NCBI RefSeq assembly: GCF_001270965.1
Contig: NZ_LGIA01000024.1
Span: 19,660 to 83,659, forward strand
DNA length: 64,000 nt
Source of the DNA: Sunxiuqinia dokdonensis
GTDB taxonomy: Bacteria; Bacteroidota; Bacteroidia; Bacteroidales; Prolixibacteraceae
Direction: 5' to 3'
Positions 28,126-36,868 of the stretch are shown here, in pieces (the stretch's first letter is position 1; each line of letters starts with the position of its first letter). A program made the position numbers and the translations under genes. The notes under the pieces are model-generated. The model saw nothing but the letters and a program-made list of their open reading frames with translations, made no database searches and was not told the origin of the DNA.

Positions 28126-29601
28126 TTAAAATTTACGTGTCCATTCCTGTGGCCAGCGTTCGATGACCACTTTCGTTTGGGTGAAAAATTCGATGGCGTG
28201 ACGGCCTTGCCCGTGCAGATCGCCAAAAAAGCTGTCGTTCCAGCCACTAAACGGGAATTGCGCCATGGGTGCAGCCACCCCAATGTTGATGCCGATGTTT
28301 CCGGCATTGGCCTGGTTCCTAAAGGTTCGTGCATTCAGCCCGCTGGTTGTGAACAAGCAGGCCATGTTTCCAAAATTATTACGGTTCACAAAATCGATGG
28401 CTTCGTCAATCGCCGCCATGTGGATCAGGCTCATCACCGGCCCAAAGATTTCGGTTTTGATGATTTCCCCTTCCAATGCCACATTTTCCAAAATCGTTGG
28501 CTTGATGAAATTCCCTTTTTCGTAGCCGCTGATGGTGGCATTGCGCCCATCGAGCAACAGGTTTGCCCCTTCGCCGATGCCTTTGGCAATCAGGCTTTCA
28601 ATTCGCCGTTTGCTTTCGGGCGTGATTACAGGCCCCATTTCAATTCCCTCGTCGAGGCCGAAACCCGTGGTTTTGCTTTTCGCGGCTTCGAGCAAGGCTT
28701 CGGTGATGGTTCCTTTTTTATCGCCAATGGTGATGATGTTTGAAGCGGCCAGGCAGCGCTGCCCGGCACAGCCGTAAACACTGTCGGCTATAATTTTGGC
28801 GGTCATTTCCAGGTCGGCATCCGGCATGACCAACACCGGGTTTTTAGCGCCACCCTGCGCCTGCACCCGTTTGCCGTTGGCTGTTCCGCGTTGGTAAATG
28901 TAGCGGGCAACCGGCGTGGAGCCAACAAAACTGATAGCTTTCACCTGCGGATGGTCCAGCAAGGCATCCACGCTGTCTTTGCCGCCATGCACGAGGTTGA
29001 CCAAACCTTTTGGCAAGTCGAGCTGATCAATCAACTCAAACACCTTCATCATGGTCAACGGCACTTTTTCCGAAGGTTTCAGAATAAAACTATTCCCGCA
29101 AGCCAAGGCATACGGCAAAAACCAAAAGGGAATCATCCCCGGAAAATTAAACGGTGCCACACAGGCGCAAATCCCAACCGGCTGGCGGATCATAAACTCG
29201 TCAATTCCCGAAGCAACATTCTCCGAAAACTCACTCTGCATCAACATGGGCGTGGCACAGGCGGTTTCCACATTTTCAATACCGCGTTGGATCTCCGCCT
29301 TTGATTCGGCCAAACTTTTTCCACACTCCAAGGTGATCAACCGTCCCAACTCGTCGAGGTGATCTTCCAGCAATTGCTTCAATTTGTACAAGGGCTGAAC
29401 CCGTCGCATTACAGGCACATTCCGCCATTCATCCAAGGCTTTGGCCGCAGATTCAACAGCTGATTCGACATCAGCCGCTGTGTTTTTGCCATACGGGACT
29501 TTGCCCAAAACTTCTTGGGTGGCAGGATTAAGCACATCAACGGTGCCTGACTCCTTGCTGGCAACCCAACTTCCATTGATATAATTCTTTAAAACTTCCA
29601 T
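28126..29601 (-). CDS. iolA: CoA-acylating methylmalonate/malonate-semialdehyde dehydrogenase
   Basis: Converts malonate semialdehyde from IolJ to acetyl-CoA, CO2 and NADH, the last step of inositol breakdown. 491 aa, aldehyde dehydrogenase fold. NAD-binding [15 protein letters not shown] and catalytic Cys in [12 protein letters not shown] are clear; the Arg-containing '[23 protein letters not shown]' block is typical of the MmsA/IolA branch. Also called mmsA in valine catabolism, but its place in the iol operon decides the role. Confidence 0.95.
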   Translation of the reverse strand: MEVLKNYINGSWVASKESGTVDVLNPATQEVLGKVPYGKNTAADVESAVESAAKALDEWRNVPVMRRVQPLYKLKQLLEDHLDELGRLITLECGKSLAESKAEIQRGIENVETACATPMLMQSEFSENVASGIDEFMIRQPVGICACVAPFNFPGMIPFWFLPYALACGNSFILKPSEKVPLTMMKVFELIDQLDLPKGLVNLVHGGKDSVDALLDHPQVKAISFVGSTPVARYIYQRGTANGKRVQAQGGAKNPVLVMPDADLEMTAKIIADSVYGCAGQRCLAASNIITIGDKKGTITEALLEAAKSKTTGFGLDEGIEMGPVITPESKRRIESLIAKGIGEGANLLLDGRNATISGYEKGNFIKPTILENVALEGEIIKTEIFGPVMSLIHMAAIDEAIDFVNRNNFGNMACLFTTSGLNARTFRNQANAGNIGINIGVAAPMAQFPFSGWNDSFFGDLHGQGRHAIEFFTQTKVVIERWPQEWTRKF

Positions 29602-29643
29602 ATCGTGATTTTTTAATCTTGTTATTTACTTTCTTCTGTGAGG

Positions 29644-29749
29644 GTCATTTAATTGTCATTTCTTGTCATTTGTTGTTTTCAGGATTACTCTTTGATCGCC
29701 AATGACTATAAATGACAATCTAATGACCACTTAATGACACTTAAATGAC
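29644..29749. repeat. GTCATT hairpin repeat, downstream of the symporter
   Basis: Left arm with three GTCATTT units 10-11 bases apart (29644-29671), a loop, and a right arm of five AATGAC units (29701-29749). The arms pair imperfectly over about 28 to 48 bases. A relative of the same design lies on the other side of the symporter gene. Confidence 0.75.
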
Positions 29750-29782
29750 TTCGATATTTTCGAATATTCCTTGCATTTCTTG

Positions 29783-31369
29783 TCAAACGCCATTTTGTCC
29801 CAATAAAATATAAATCATCACCGTCACCACAACCAGCACAATGGAGAGGTGTGGCGTGTATTTCCAGGGAACCATTTCCATCCTCAGTGGTGCCGTGCGA
29901 ATGCTGAAATTTTTCCTTGGATAATAATAAGATACCGCAAACATGATCATGACATTCAGCACAAATTCAATCCCCCAATTGTGAATAAAATGAAGGTCAA
30001 TCTTGAGGATGAAGGTGGTGACTATGTAATAGACCAAGCCAAAGATCAGAGCAGACTTGGCGCCCACGGCTGAAATTCGTCCCATGTAAAATCCGGCCAG
30101 CATGATGGAGGCAATGGGAATGAAAAAGATTCCGTTTAGTTGCTGAAGCAATTGGTATAAACCTTCGGGCGCTTTGGCCACCAAAGGTGCTGCGATAATC
30201 GCAACGATCGCCAACACAGATGAAAGTGCCCGACCAATCCAGACCAAGCGTTTCTCTGTGGCTTCCTTGTCAATCATTCGTTTGTACACATCAATGCTGA
30301 AAATAGTGGCAGCGCTGTTCAACACGCTGTTAAACGTACTCAAAACGGCTCCCATCACCACCGCAGCGAAAAAACCAGTCAGGCTCATGGGCAGCACTTT
30401 TTTGATCAGCGCCGGGTAAATCAGGTCCTGATTGTCGTACATTGAATCGCCAAAGTAATAGAACCCGATAACGCCAGGCAGCACGATGACCAGCGGAACC
30501 AAAATCTTCAAAACACCAGTAAACAACAATCCTTTTTGCGCTTCTTTCAGGTCGCGGGCACCCAAAGCCCGCTGGATAATGGTTTGGTTCATTCCCCAAA
30601 AATAAAGCTGGTTGATAATCAACCCCGTAAATAGCACGCCAAAAGGCATCACCGAATCTTTGGCACCAATCACGTTAAACTTCTCAGGGGCATGTTCATA
30701 CACCTTGGAAAGGCCGTCGAACAAATTGCCGTCGCCAATGCTGAACAAGGCGATTACAGGAATGAGAATTCCTCCTGCCAACAAACCAATGCCATTGATC
30801 GTATCAGAAAAAGCCACGGCTTTCAACCCGCCAAAAATAGCGTACACCGAACCAATGACGCCGATACAAATCACGGTTAGCCATAAGCCTTCGGACCTGC
30901 TGGTGCCCAGCACTTCAGAAACATTGAAAATACTTTCGAGATTGATCGCACCAGTATATAAAACGATTGGCAACAGTGTGACAACAAATGAAATGACCAA
31001 AAACAAGGCCACCAAGCTCCGGGTGGTTCCGTCGAACCGTTTTTCAAGGTACTCCGGAATGGTTGTTAAGCCAAGTTTCAGGTACCGCGGAACAAAAAAG
31101 ATGGCGGCAATAACCAGCGCCAAAGCCGAAGTTACTTCCCACGAAATGACGATAAAGCCATTTTTATAGGTTGAGCCATTCATCCCAATCAGGTGTTCGG
31201 TCGAAATATTGGTCAGCAACATCGAACCGGCAATCACCGTCCCGGTCAGGCTTCGACCGCCCAAAAAGTAGCCGTCTGACGAATCCATCTTGTCTTTCCG
31301 AAGCCTAAACCAGGTGTAGAAAGCCACGAAGGCCGTAAATCCAACAAATGTGATGATCGTTAACATCAT
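29783..31369 (-). CDS. Sodium/solute symporter (SSS family), probable inositol transporter
   Basis: Inner-membrane Na+-coupled symporter of the SLC5-type family; 528 aa, about 13-14 helices. Recognisable start of the LeuT-like core: GYFLGGRSLTGTVIAGSML with TNISTEHLIG, then TTIPEYLEKRFDG, and SDTINGIGLLAGG. Family members carry sugars, inositol, proline or other solutes. Because it is embedded in a complete iol operon between iolD and iolA, myo-inositol is the likely cargo (inference). Gaps of 169 and 181 bases on its two sides, each with a GTCATT hairpin, set it off from its operon mates. Confidence 0.92.
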   Translation of the reverse strand: MMLTIITFVGFTAFVAFYTWFRLRKDKMDSSDGYFLGGRSLTGTVIAGSMLLTNISTEHLIGMNGSTYKNGFIVISWEVTSALALVIAAIFFVPRYLKLGLTTIPEYLEKRFDGTTRSLVALFLVISFVVTLLPIVLYTGAINLESIFNVSEVLGTSRSEGLWLTVICIGVIGSVYAIFGGLKAVAFSDTINGIGLLAGGILIPVIALFSIGDGNLFDGLSKVYEHAPEKFNVIGAKDSVMPFGVLFTGLIINQLYFWGMNQTIIQRALGARDLKEAQKGLLFTGVLKILVPLVIVLPGVIGFYYFGDSMYDNQDLIYPALIKKVLPMSLTGFFAAVVMGAVLSTFNSVLNSAATIFSIDVYKRMIDKEATEKRLVWIGRALSSVLAIVAIIAAPLVAKAPEGLYQLLQQLNGIFFIPIASIMLAGFYMGRISAVGAKSALIFGLVYYIVTTFILKIDLHFIHNWGIEFVLNVMIMFAVSYYYPRKNFSIRTAPLRMEMVPWKYTPHLSIVLVVVTVMIYILLGQNGV

Positions 31370-31448
31370 TTAGTCAGGTTGTTCATTTTTCACTTAAAAC
31401 TATCGTGTTTGTTATTTCTCTGCTTGCTCCCTTATTGCAATCAGTTTT

Positions 31449-31536
31449 GTCATTCCTGGTCATTTGATTGTCATGTGTCGTTTCCCAAACAAATAGTGAC
31501 CACTCAATGACTATCAATGACCATCAAATGACTCAT
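31449..31536. repeat. GTCATT hairpin repeat, upstream of the symporter
   Basis: Left arm GTCATTCCTGGTCATTTGAT continuing to a third GTCAT, a 20-base loop, and right arm of AATGAC-type units to 31536, two bases from the iolD stop. GTCATTTGATTGTCA pairs with TGACCATCAAATGAC with one mismatch. Same family as 29644-29749. Confidence 0.75.
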
Positions 31537-31538
31537 TC

Positions 31539-33401
31539 CTAGAAGAAATACCGCTGTTTCTTTTTCTGTTCCGAATAATTTTCATAGGCTTTCTGCACGC
31601 CTTCCGATTCTGAAACTTCGGCAATCGGCACGTCCCACCAGGCATGTCCGTAGCCTGCCATCTTTCGTTCGGGAACAGTTTCGATGTAGATGACCGTGGT
31701 TTGTTTTTCCTGTTTGGCTTGCTGAAGCGCCTCATTAAATGATGCGATATTGCTTGCTTTGTAAACTTTTGCACCCAGGCTTTGGGCATTCATCGCCAGA
31801 TCAACCGGTAACAGCTCACCTTCGAGCTGACCATCCGGATTTCGATAAGAATATTGGGTTCCAAAACCTTCGCTGCCAATCGATTTCGACAAACCGCCAA
31901 TACTTGCAAAACCTTTGTTATCAATCAAAATGATGGTGAGTTTAATCCTTTCTTGTAGCGAAGTAATGATCTCAGAAGGCATCATCAAATAGCCGCCATC
32001 ACCCAGGATGACGTAAATTTCACGATCGGGGCAAGCCATTTTTGCCCCCAGTGCACCCGAAATTTCATAACCCATGCAGGAGTAGCCATATTCGAGGTGG
32101 AAGCCTTTGGAATTGCGGGTGCGCCACAGTTTGTGCAAATCGCCTGGCGCACTGCCCGACGCACAAAGCACGACATCATTCGCATCAGAAAAGGTATTGA
32201 CTGCACCAATCACCTCCGCCTGGCTCGGAATGGCGGCGTCGTCCGCCTGATAAGTGGCAGCTACTTTTTCATCCCAGCTTTTATTGAAGTTGGCAACTTT
32301 CTGCCGGTAGCTTTCATCTACTTTGAAGTTGCCTATTTTCTCGGCCAGCTCTTCCAGAATCACTTTGGCATCGCCGGTTAAGGCCAGCGCACTGTGTTTG
32401 TGGGCATCAAATTCTGCAATGTTGATGTTGATGAATTTGACATTTTTATTCTGAAAAGCTGTTTTCGAAGCCGTTGTAAAATCGCTGTAGCGGGTGCCAA
32501 TTCCGATGACCAGATCAGCTTCGGTGCTGATGGCGTTGGCGCCTTCCGTTCCGGTTGCCCCAGTCGCGCCCAGATTATGCGGGTCATCGTAAGACAGCGA
32601 CCCCTTACCGGCAAAGGTTTCACCAACAGGAATTCCTGTTTGGTGGACGAAGGCTGCCAAGGCTTTTTCAGCTTCGCTGTATATGACGCCGCCGCCTGCA
32701 ATAATCATCGGCTTTTTTGCTGATTGGATCCATTCCACGGCCCGCCTCAGCGCATTGGCATCCGGGCGCGGACGCGGAATGTGCCACACCCGTTTTTCAA
32801 ACAGTTCCACCGGAAAATCAAAGGCCTCGGCCTGCACATCCTGGGGAATGCACAAGGTGACCGCTCCGGTGTCAGCGGGCGAAGTCAGCACCCGCATCAC
32901 TTCAGAAAGCGAAGTAATTAACTGCTCGGGACGGTTGATGCGGTCCCAATATTTCGATACCGGCTTGAAACAATCATTCACCGAAAAATCCTGCGAAACG
33001 GCAGATTCCAGTTGTTGCAAAACCGGCGCGACCAAACGTTTGGCAAACAAATCGCCGGGCATGAGCAGTACCGGAAGCCGGTTGATGGTGGCACCTGCCG
33101 CAGCGGTAATCATGTTGGTAGCTCCCGGTCCGATGGACGAAGTGCAGGCAAAAGTGGACAACCGGTTTTTCATTTTGGCGTAACCAACCGCCGTGTGTAC
33201 CGCAGCCTGTTCGTTGCGCACCATATAGTATCTAAAATCGGTGGTTTGCTGCAGGGCCTGGCCAAAACCAGCCAGGTTGCCGTGCCCAAAAATCCCAAAG
33301 CAACCGGCAAAAAAGGCTTGCTCCACCCCATCCCGTTCCGAATATTGGTTTTTAAGAAATTCGATGGTCGCCTGTGCAACGGTTAATCTTTTTGTTTTCA
33401 T
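31539..33401 (-). CDS. iolD: 3D-trihydroxycyclohexane-1,2-dione hydrolase (ring-opening)
   Basis: ThDP-dependent C-C hydrolase that opens the inositol-derived ring to 5-deoxyglucuronate. 620 aa (B. subtilis about 637). Three-domain acetolactate-synthase-like layout: N-terminal Pyr domain (GCFGIFGHGNLAGFGQAL, catalytic Glu in VRNEQAA), central domain, and C-terminal ThDP-binding motif GDGGYLMMPSEIITSLQE followed by LIDNKGFASIGGL. Closes with MAGYGHAWWDVPIAEVSE typical of IolD. Sits 130 bases after iolC. Confidence 0.96.
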   Translation of the reverse strand: MKTKRLTVAQATIEFLKNQYSERDGVEQAFFAGCFGIFGHGNLAGFGQALQQTTDFRYYMVRNEQAAVHTAVGYAKMKNRLSTFACTSSIGPGATNMITAAAGATINRLPVLLMPGDLFAKRLVAPVLQQLESAVSQDFSVNDCFKPVSKYWDRINRPEQLITSLSEVMRVLTSPADTGAVTLCIPQDVQAEAFDFPVELFEKRVWHIPRPRPDANALRRAVEWIQSAKKPMIIAGGGVIYSEAEKALAAFVHQTGIPVGETFAGKGSLSYDDPHNLGATGATGTEGANAISTEADLVIGIGTRYSDFTTASKTAFQNKNVKFININIAEFDAHKHSALALTGDAKVILEELAEKIGNFKVDESYRQKVANFNKSWDEKVAATYQADDAAIPSQAEVIGAVNTFSDANDVVLCASGSAPGDLHKLWRTRNSKGFHLEYGYSCMGYEISGALGAKMACPDREIYVILGDGGYLMMPSEIITSLQERIKLTIILIDNKGFASIGGLSKSIGSEGFGTQYSYRNPDGQLEGELLPVDLAMNAQSLGAKVYKASNIASFNEALQQAKQEKQTTVIYIETVPERKMAGYGHAWWDVPIAEVSESEGVQKAYENYSEQKKKQRYFF

Positions 33402-33436
33402 TTTATTCAGGATTGATTAGTTAAATAAGACTGAAT

Positions 33437-33486
33437 ACAAAGACACCAAGTCACAAAACATTAAATAGTTTCATTCGTGTCTTTGT
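33437..33486. repeat. Inverted repeat in the iolC-iolD gap
   Basis: Perfect 10-base arms ACAAAGACAC (33437-33446) and GTGTCTTTGT (33477-33486) with a 30-base loop. The wording (TCGTGTCTTTGTGCCTTCGTG) matches a common type of Bacteroidota intergenic filler; no gene in the 130-base gap. Confidence 0.55.
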
Positions 33487-33531
33487 GCCTTCGTGTTTAA
33501 ATCTTCCTTTCCGGAGTTCAAGTGCTTCATA

Positions 33532-34551
33532 TCAGAAACCTCCTTTTGATTCGATAAATTGCAAAATCTCATCTTCGTATGGCGTAAAATTGGCGCAGCC
33601 CAGTTGGGTCACCACATGCGCCCCGCAGGCATTGCCCATGCGGCACGATTTGTACAAATCCCAGCCCTTCAGGTAGCCATAAATGAATCCGGCAGCAAAG
33701 GCATCGCCCGCCCCCAGGATATTGACCACCTCAACGGGAAAGCCCGGCACTTTCTGGACGGTGCCGTCGGGCAGATAGACCACCGCCCCGCGGGAGCCGG
33801 TTTTGACGATCAGCGCATCCACGCCCAAACTCAGAATTCCCTGAATGGCTTCATCCACATCGCCTTTAATTTCGGGCGCCGAAATTTGCTGGTGGCTGAT
33901 GACTAACTGTGCTTTGTCGGCCAGAAAAGCCGCTAAAATTTCCTCTTCGGTTCCCAACACGATGTTCACGTTCCGCATAAAGGCACGCGATGTAATCCCA
34001 AAGGCGCGGATATCGTGCCACTGGTCAGCCCGAAAATCAAGGTCGAGCATGACGGGAACGTCATTTTTTCGGGCAATCTCGGCAGCCAGAAAAGCGGCAC
34101 TCCGTGTTGGTTCGATATTCAACGCCGTTCCCGACAGTTCGAGCAGGCGTGATTGTTCGATTCCGGCTTTTAAAACCTGATCGATGCTAATCTGCGAGTC
34201 AGCACAATTATCACGATAATAGACCAGTGGAAAACGGTCAGGTGGTTCAATTCCAAGCAGCACCGCCGATGTCCGGGTGCCTTCAATAACAGGTACATTT
34301 TCGGTGGCAACCCCTTCCTTTTTCAAAAAATTCAGCAGGAAATCACCGACTTTGTCTTTTCCAACCCCGCTCAGCAAGGAAGCTTTCAGCCCCAGGCGGG
34401 AACAGCCGACAGCAATATTTAAAGGCGAACCACCAACAAAAGCGTGAAAGCCCTGAATGTCTTCGAAGCGGCTGCCAACTTGTTGGGAATAAAGGTCGAT
34501 CGATGATCTTCCGTAAGTGATCACGTCGTAACGTTTTGCAGTATTTGTCAT
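33532..34551 (-). CDS. iolC: 5-Dehydro-2-deoxygluconokinase
   Basis: PfkB/ribokinase-family kinase that phosphorylates 2-deoxy-5-keto-gluconate at C6. 339 aa. Starts with YGRSSIDLYSQQVGSRFEDI and FVGGSPLNIAVGCSRLGLKA (family N-terminal sugar-binding GG), and ends with the PfkB signature ILGAGDAFAAGFIYG, with the catalytic Asp. Identification as IolC comes from the 'DVITYGRSSIDLYS' start typical of that kinase and from the operon. Confidence 0.94.
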   Translation of the reverse strand: MTNTAKRYDVITYGRSSIDLYSQQVGSRFEDIQGFHAFVGGSPLNIAVGCSRLGLKASLLSGVGKDKVGDFLLNFLKKEGVATENVPVIEGTRTSAVLLGIEPPDRFPLVYYRDNCADSQISIDQVLKAGIEQSRLLELSGTALNIEPTRSAAFLAAEIARKNDVPVMLDLDFRADQWHDIRAFGITSRAFMRNVNIVLGTEEEILAAFLADKAQLVISHQQISAPEIKGDVDEAIQGILSLGVDALIVKTGSRGAVVYLPDGTVQKVPGFPVEVVNILGAGDAFAAGFIYGYLKGWDLYKSCRMGNACGAHVVTQLGCANFTPYEDEILQFIESKGGF

Positions 34552-34628
34552 TTCTATTGGTTATTAGTCATTGGATAATTGGTCCTTGGTGGTCAATCAA
34601 TTGTCAATTGTCAATGGTTGCTATTGTT

Positions 34629-34690
34629 GACCCTCCCTGGCCCTCCCTTCGTGAAGGGAGGGTCGGTCCGGCAAGCCGGACCGGGGTGGG
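34629..34690. repeat. Double hairpin in the iolB-iolC gap
   Basis: CCCTCCCTTC/GAAGGGAGGG (34641-34662) and GGTCCGGC/GCCGGACC (34665-34682) stand side by side, enclosed by CCCTCCC and GGGGTGGG. The 169-base gap has no reading frame of note; upstream it carries CAATTGTCAATTGTCAATGG low-complexity DNA. Similar CCCACCC/GGGTGGG wording occurs at 40665-40710. Confidence 0.7.
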
Positions 34691-34720
34691 TTTTCCATGC
34701 CCGGATCTCGGTACTCATAT

Positions 34721-35599
34721 CTACTTATTCATGTCAGCCGTTACCATTGGAACCCGCGGGTCGCGCCCTTTCCACGAATTGTAAATCCATTGGTGATCGG
34801 GGTCGTCGGTGTTGGCCAGCGCCTGGTCGCTTCCGGTTAAAAAGTTGAGGTAGTACACGTTGTAGCCATGCCCCGCGGCTACCGGGTGATAGCCCTCCGG
34901 AACCAAGACCACATCGTTGTTGCGGGCGACAGCAATTTCGTCCAGACTGCGATCGTCATTATAAACTTGCTGAATGGCGAATCCCTGAGGTTTGTCAATT
35001 TTGTAGAAATAGGTTTCCTCGAGGCGGGCTTCAGTCACATTTCCATCTGCATCCACTTTGCGCACGTCGTGCTTGTGTGCCGGGAAAGAGCTCCAGTTGC
35101 CTGATGGCGTATAAACCTCAACCGAAACCAGCCGGTGGCAATCGAAGCCAGGTTGAATCAGGCTATTGATCTGGCGGGTAGCATTGTCGCCGCCGCGAAT
35201 TTCGATGGCCGCCTCCTCCGGCCGTTTAAAATAAGCCGGATGGTCTTCGTCGGTTTCGCACCAGCCATAAGCAATGTCAAGCAGATCGCTTTTAGCAGTC
35301 AGTTCAAACGATGTATTGCGAGGAAGATATAAGGAATGCGCAATGCCACTAAAAACATCTTTGCGCCCATTGACGGTTTCCCAGTTTCCCTTGTCGGTTT
35401 TAACGGAATAGTTGCCGCCCAGCAAAATAATGGCATACTCATTTTGACCGGTGTTACCGGTCCACGTCTCGCCTTTTTCCATCAGCCGGGCCTCGAAATT
35501 CAGGAACTGCCAGCCCGTTTCTTCTTTTAACACACTTTGATAAACTCCTTTTTCGGCCTGCGGCTTGGCCAGCAGCCGGTACTTTTTATCGATTTTCAT
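34721..35599 (-). CDS. iolB: 5-Deoxy-glucuronate isomerase
   Basis: Isomerises 5-deoxyglucuronate to 2-deoxy-5-keto-gluconate. Bicupin, 292 aa. Family marks: FEARLMEKGETWTGNTGQNEY, the metal-binding FPAHKHDV, EETYFYKIDKPQGFAIQQVY, and VVLVPEGYHPVAAGHGYNVYYLNFL with the second His cluster. Its start overlaps the iolJ stop by 4 bases. Confidence 0.96.
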   Translation of the reverse strand: MKIDKKYRLLAKPQAEKGVYQSVLKEETGWQFLNFEARLMEKGETWTGNTGQNEYAIILLGGNYSVKTDKGNWETVNGRKDVFSGIAHSLYLPRNTSFELTAKSDLLDIAYGWCETDEDHPAYFKRPEEAAIEIRGGDNATRQINSLIQPGFDCHRLVSVEVYTPSGNWSSFPAHKHDVRKVDADGNVTEARLEETYFYKIDKPQGFAIQQVYNDDRSLDEIAVARNNDVVLVPEGYHPVAAGHGYNVYYLNFLTGSDQALANTDDPDHQWIYNSWKGRDPRVPMVTADMNK

Positions 35600-36546
35600 C
35601 TGCTTAATTTTTTTATTTCACTTGCTTTGCCAACAGCCCCCAGCAATTCAAACTTTTGAAGGTTGAATGTTTCCAGGGCATCCATAAAACTTTTTCCGGG
35701 AATGATGGGCTCAAACTGTGCCGGCGACAGTTTGAAAAATTCGCGGTGCACCCGTGTCCAGATCAGGCGCGCGTCGGTGGCAATGTTGATTTTGCACACG
35801 CCATATTGAATCGCCTTTAGTAATTCATCGGTTGACACGCCTTTCGCGTCAATGCCCAGTTGTCCGCCCGCCGCATTGATGCGTTGGATCTCTTCAAAAT
35901 TGACGGCCGAACCGCCATGCAGCACCAGCGGAAATCCGGGTAAACGTTGCTGTATTTCTTTCAGAATATCAAATTGAAGCCCTTGGCTACCTGAGAATTT
36001 GTAGGCTCCGTGACTTGTTCCCACGGCCACGGCCAGACTGTCGCAACCGGTTTGATTTACAAAAGCTTCCACTTCCGATGGTCGCGTGTATTTGCTGGAT
36101 TTCTGGTCAACCACCAAGTCATCCTCCACCCCACTCAAAACCCCCAGTTCAGCCTCGACTGCGATATTTTTAGCATGTGCTTGTTCAACTACTTCTTTGG
36201 TGAGTGCCACATTCGAATGGAATGGTTCGTGTGACGCATCGATCATGACCGATGTGTAACCGCCCGATTCAATGCAATCCATAGCGTGTTCTTTGGTGCC
36301 ATGATCCAAATGAACGGCGAAAACGGTATCGGGATGAATTTTTGCAGCGGCCGAAATCATGGACAGTAGCATTTCGGGGTGGGCATAGTTCCGGGCAACC
36401 GGAGTGGTTTGAACAATGAAAGGAGCATCGGCTTTTTGCGCGGCGCGGAACAAAGCATGCACCTGTTCCATGCACCAAACATTAATTGCAGCAATGCCAT
36501 ACTTGCCGTAACAGGCTTCGAATAGTTTTTTTGACGAAACAATCAT
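35596..36546 (-). CDS. iolJ: Class II aldolase, probable 6-phospho-5-dehydro-2-deoxygluconate aldolase
   Basis: Zn-dependent FbaA-like aldolase that should split the phosphorylated product of IolC into dihydroxyacetone phosphate and malonate semialdehyde. 316 aa. Zinc and phosphate motifs: FAVHLDHGTKEHAMDCIESG, VEAELGVLSGVEDD, LAVAVGTSHGAYKF, LVLHGGSAV, and KINIATDARL. The fold alone does not separate it from fructose-bisphosphate aldolase; being first in the iol operon, with overlap to iolB, decides. A candidate promoter and operator lie upstream. Confidence 0.9.
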   Translation of the reverse strand: MIVSSKKLFEACYGKYGIAAINVWCMEQVHALFRAAQKADAPFIVQTTPVARNYAHPEMLLSMISAAAKIHPDTVFAVHLDHGTKEHAMDCIESGGYTSVMIDASHEPFHSNVALTKEVVEQAHAKNIAVEAELGVLSGVEDDLVVDQKSSKYTRPSEVEAFVNQTGCDSLAVAVGTSHGAYKFSGSQGLQFDILKEIQQRLPGFPLVLHGGSAVNFEEIQRINAAGGQLGIDAKGVSTDELLKAIQYGVCKINIATDARLIWTRVHREFFKLSPAQFEPIIPGKSFMDALETFNLQKFELLGAVGKASEIKKLSR

Positions 36547-36581
36547 CTTTTGAAAACCAATTAGTTAGGTTTAAAACAGAT

Positions 36582-36614
36582 GAAATTTACACCTTTATTT
36601 ATATTGATTCCAAA
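36582..36614 (-). promoter_or_regulatory. Candidate promoter of the iol operon
   Basis: On the minus strand TTTG (36611-36614), a 21-base spacer and TAAATTTC (36582-36589, 7 of 8 to TAnnTTTG). It sits directly downstream of a palindromic operator, 36 bases before the iolJ start. Confidence 0.45.
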
Positions 36615-36632
36615 TAAACAGATGGAAATGTT

Positions 36633-36650
36633 TATGCAAAGGTTTGCATA
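36633..36650. promoter_or_regulatory. LacI-type palindromic operator upstream of iolJ
   Basis: TATGCAAAGGTTTGCATA: two perfect 8-base arms around GG. The core GCAAAnnTTTGC is the usual form of operators read by LacI/GalR-family repressors. It is 19 bases upstream of the -33 element and 87 bases from the iolJ ATG. No LacI gene is present in this window. The rest of the 322-base gap to apbE shows no gene. Confidence 0.6.
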
Positions 36651-36868
36651 GAATCCAAATTGAAGTGTTCAGAAACAAGAACAATAAGACTGATTCGAAG
36701 CGACTAACAACCAGCCATTTCGAGAGCCAAAGGATGATGGGGCTGCATTTTTCGGCTTAACTTCTGGTGGAATAGCGTGTTTTTCCAAACTCCGCTGCTC
36801 GCAGATCCGTTGTAGGAATACTTTTCATATAAAACAGGCAGAATACAAGGTGGAAGTCTTGACCGAAC

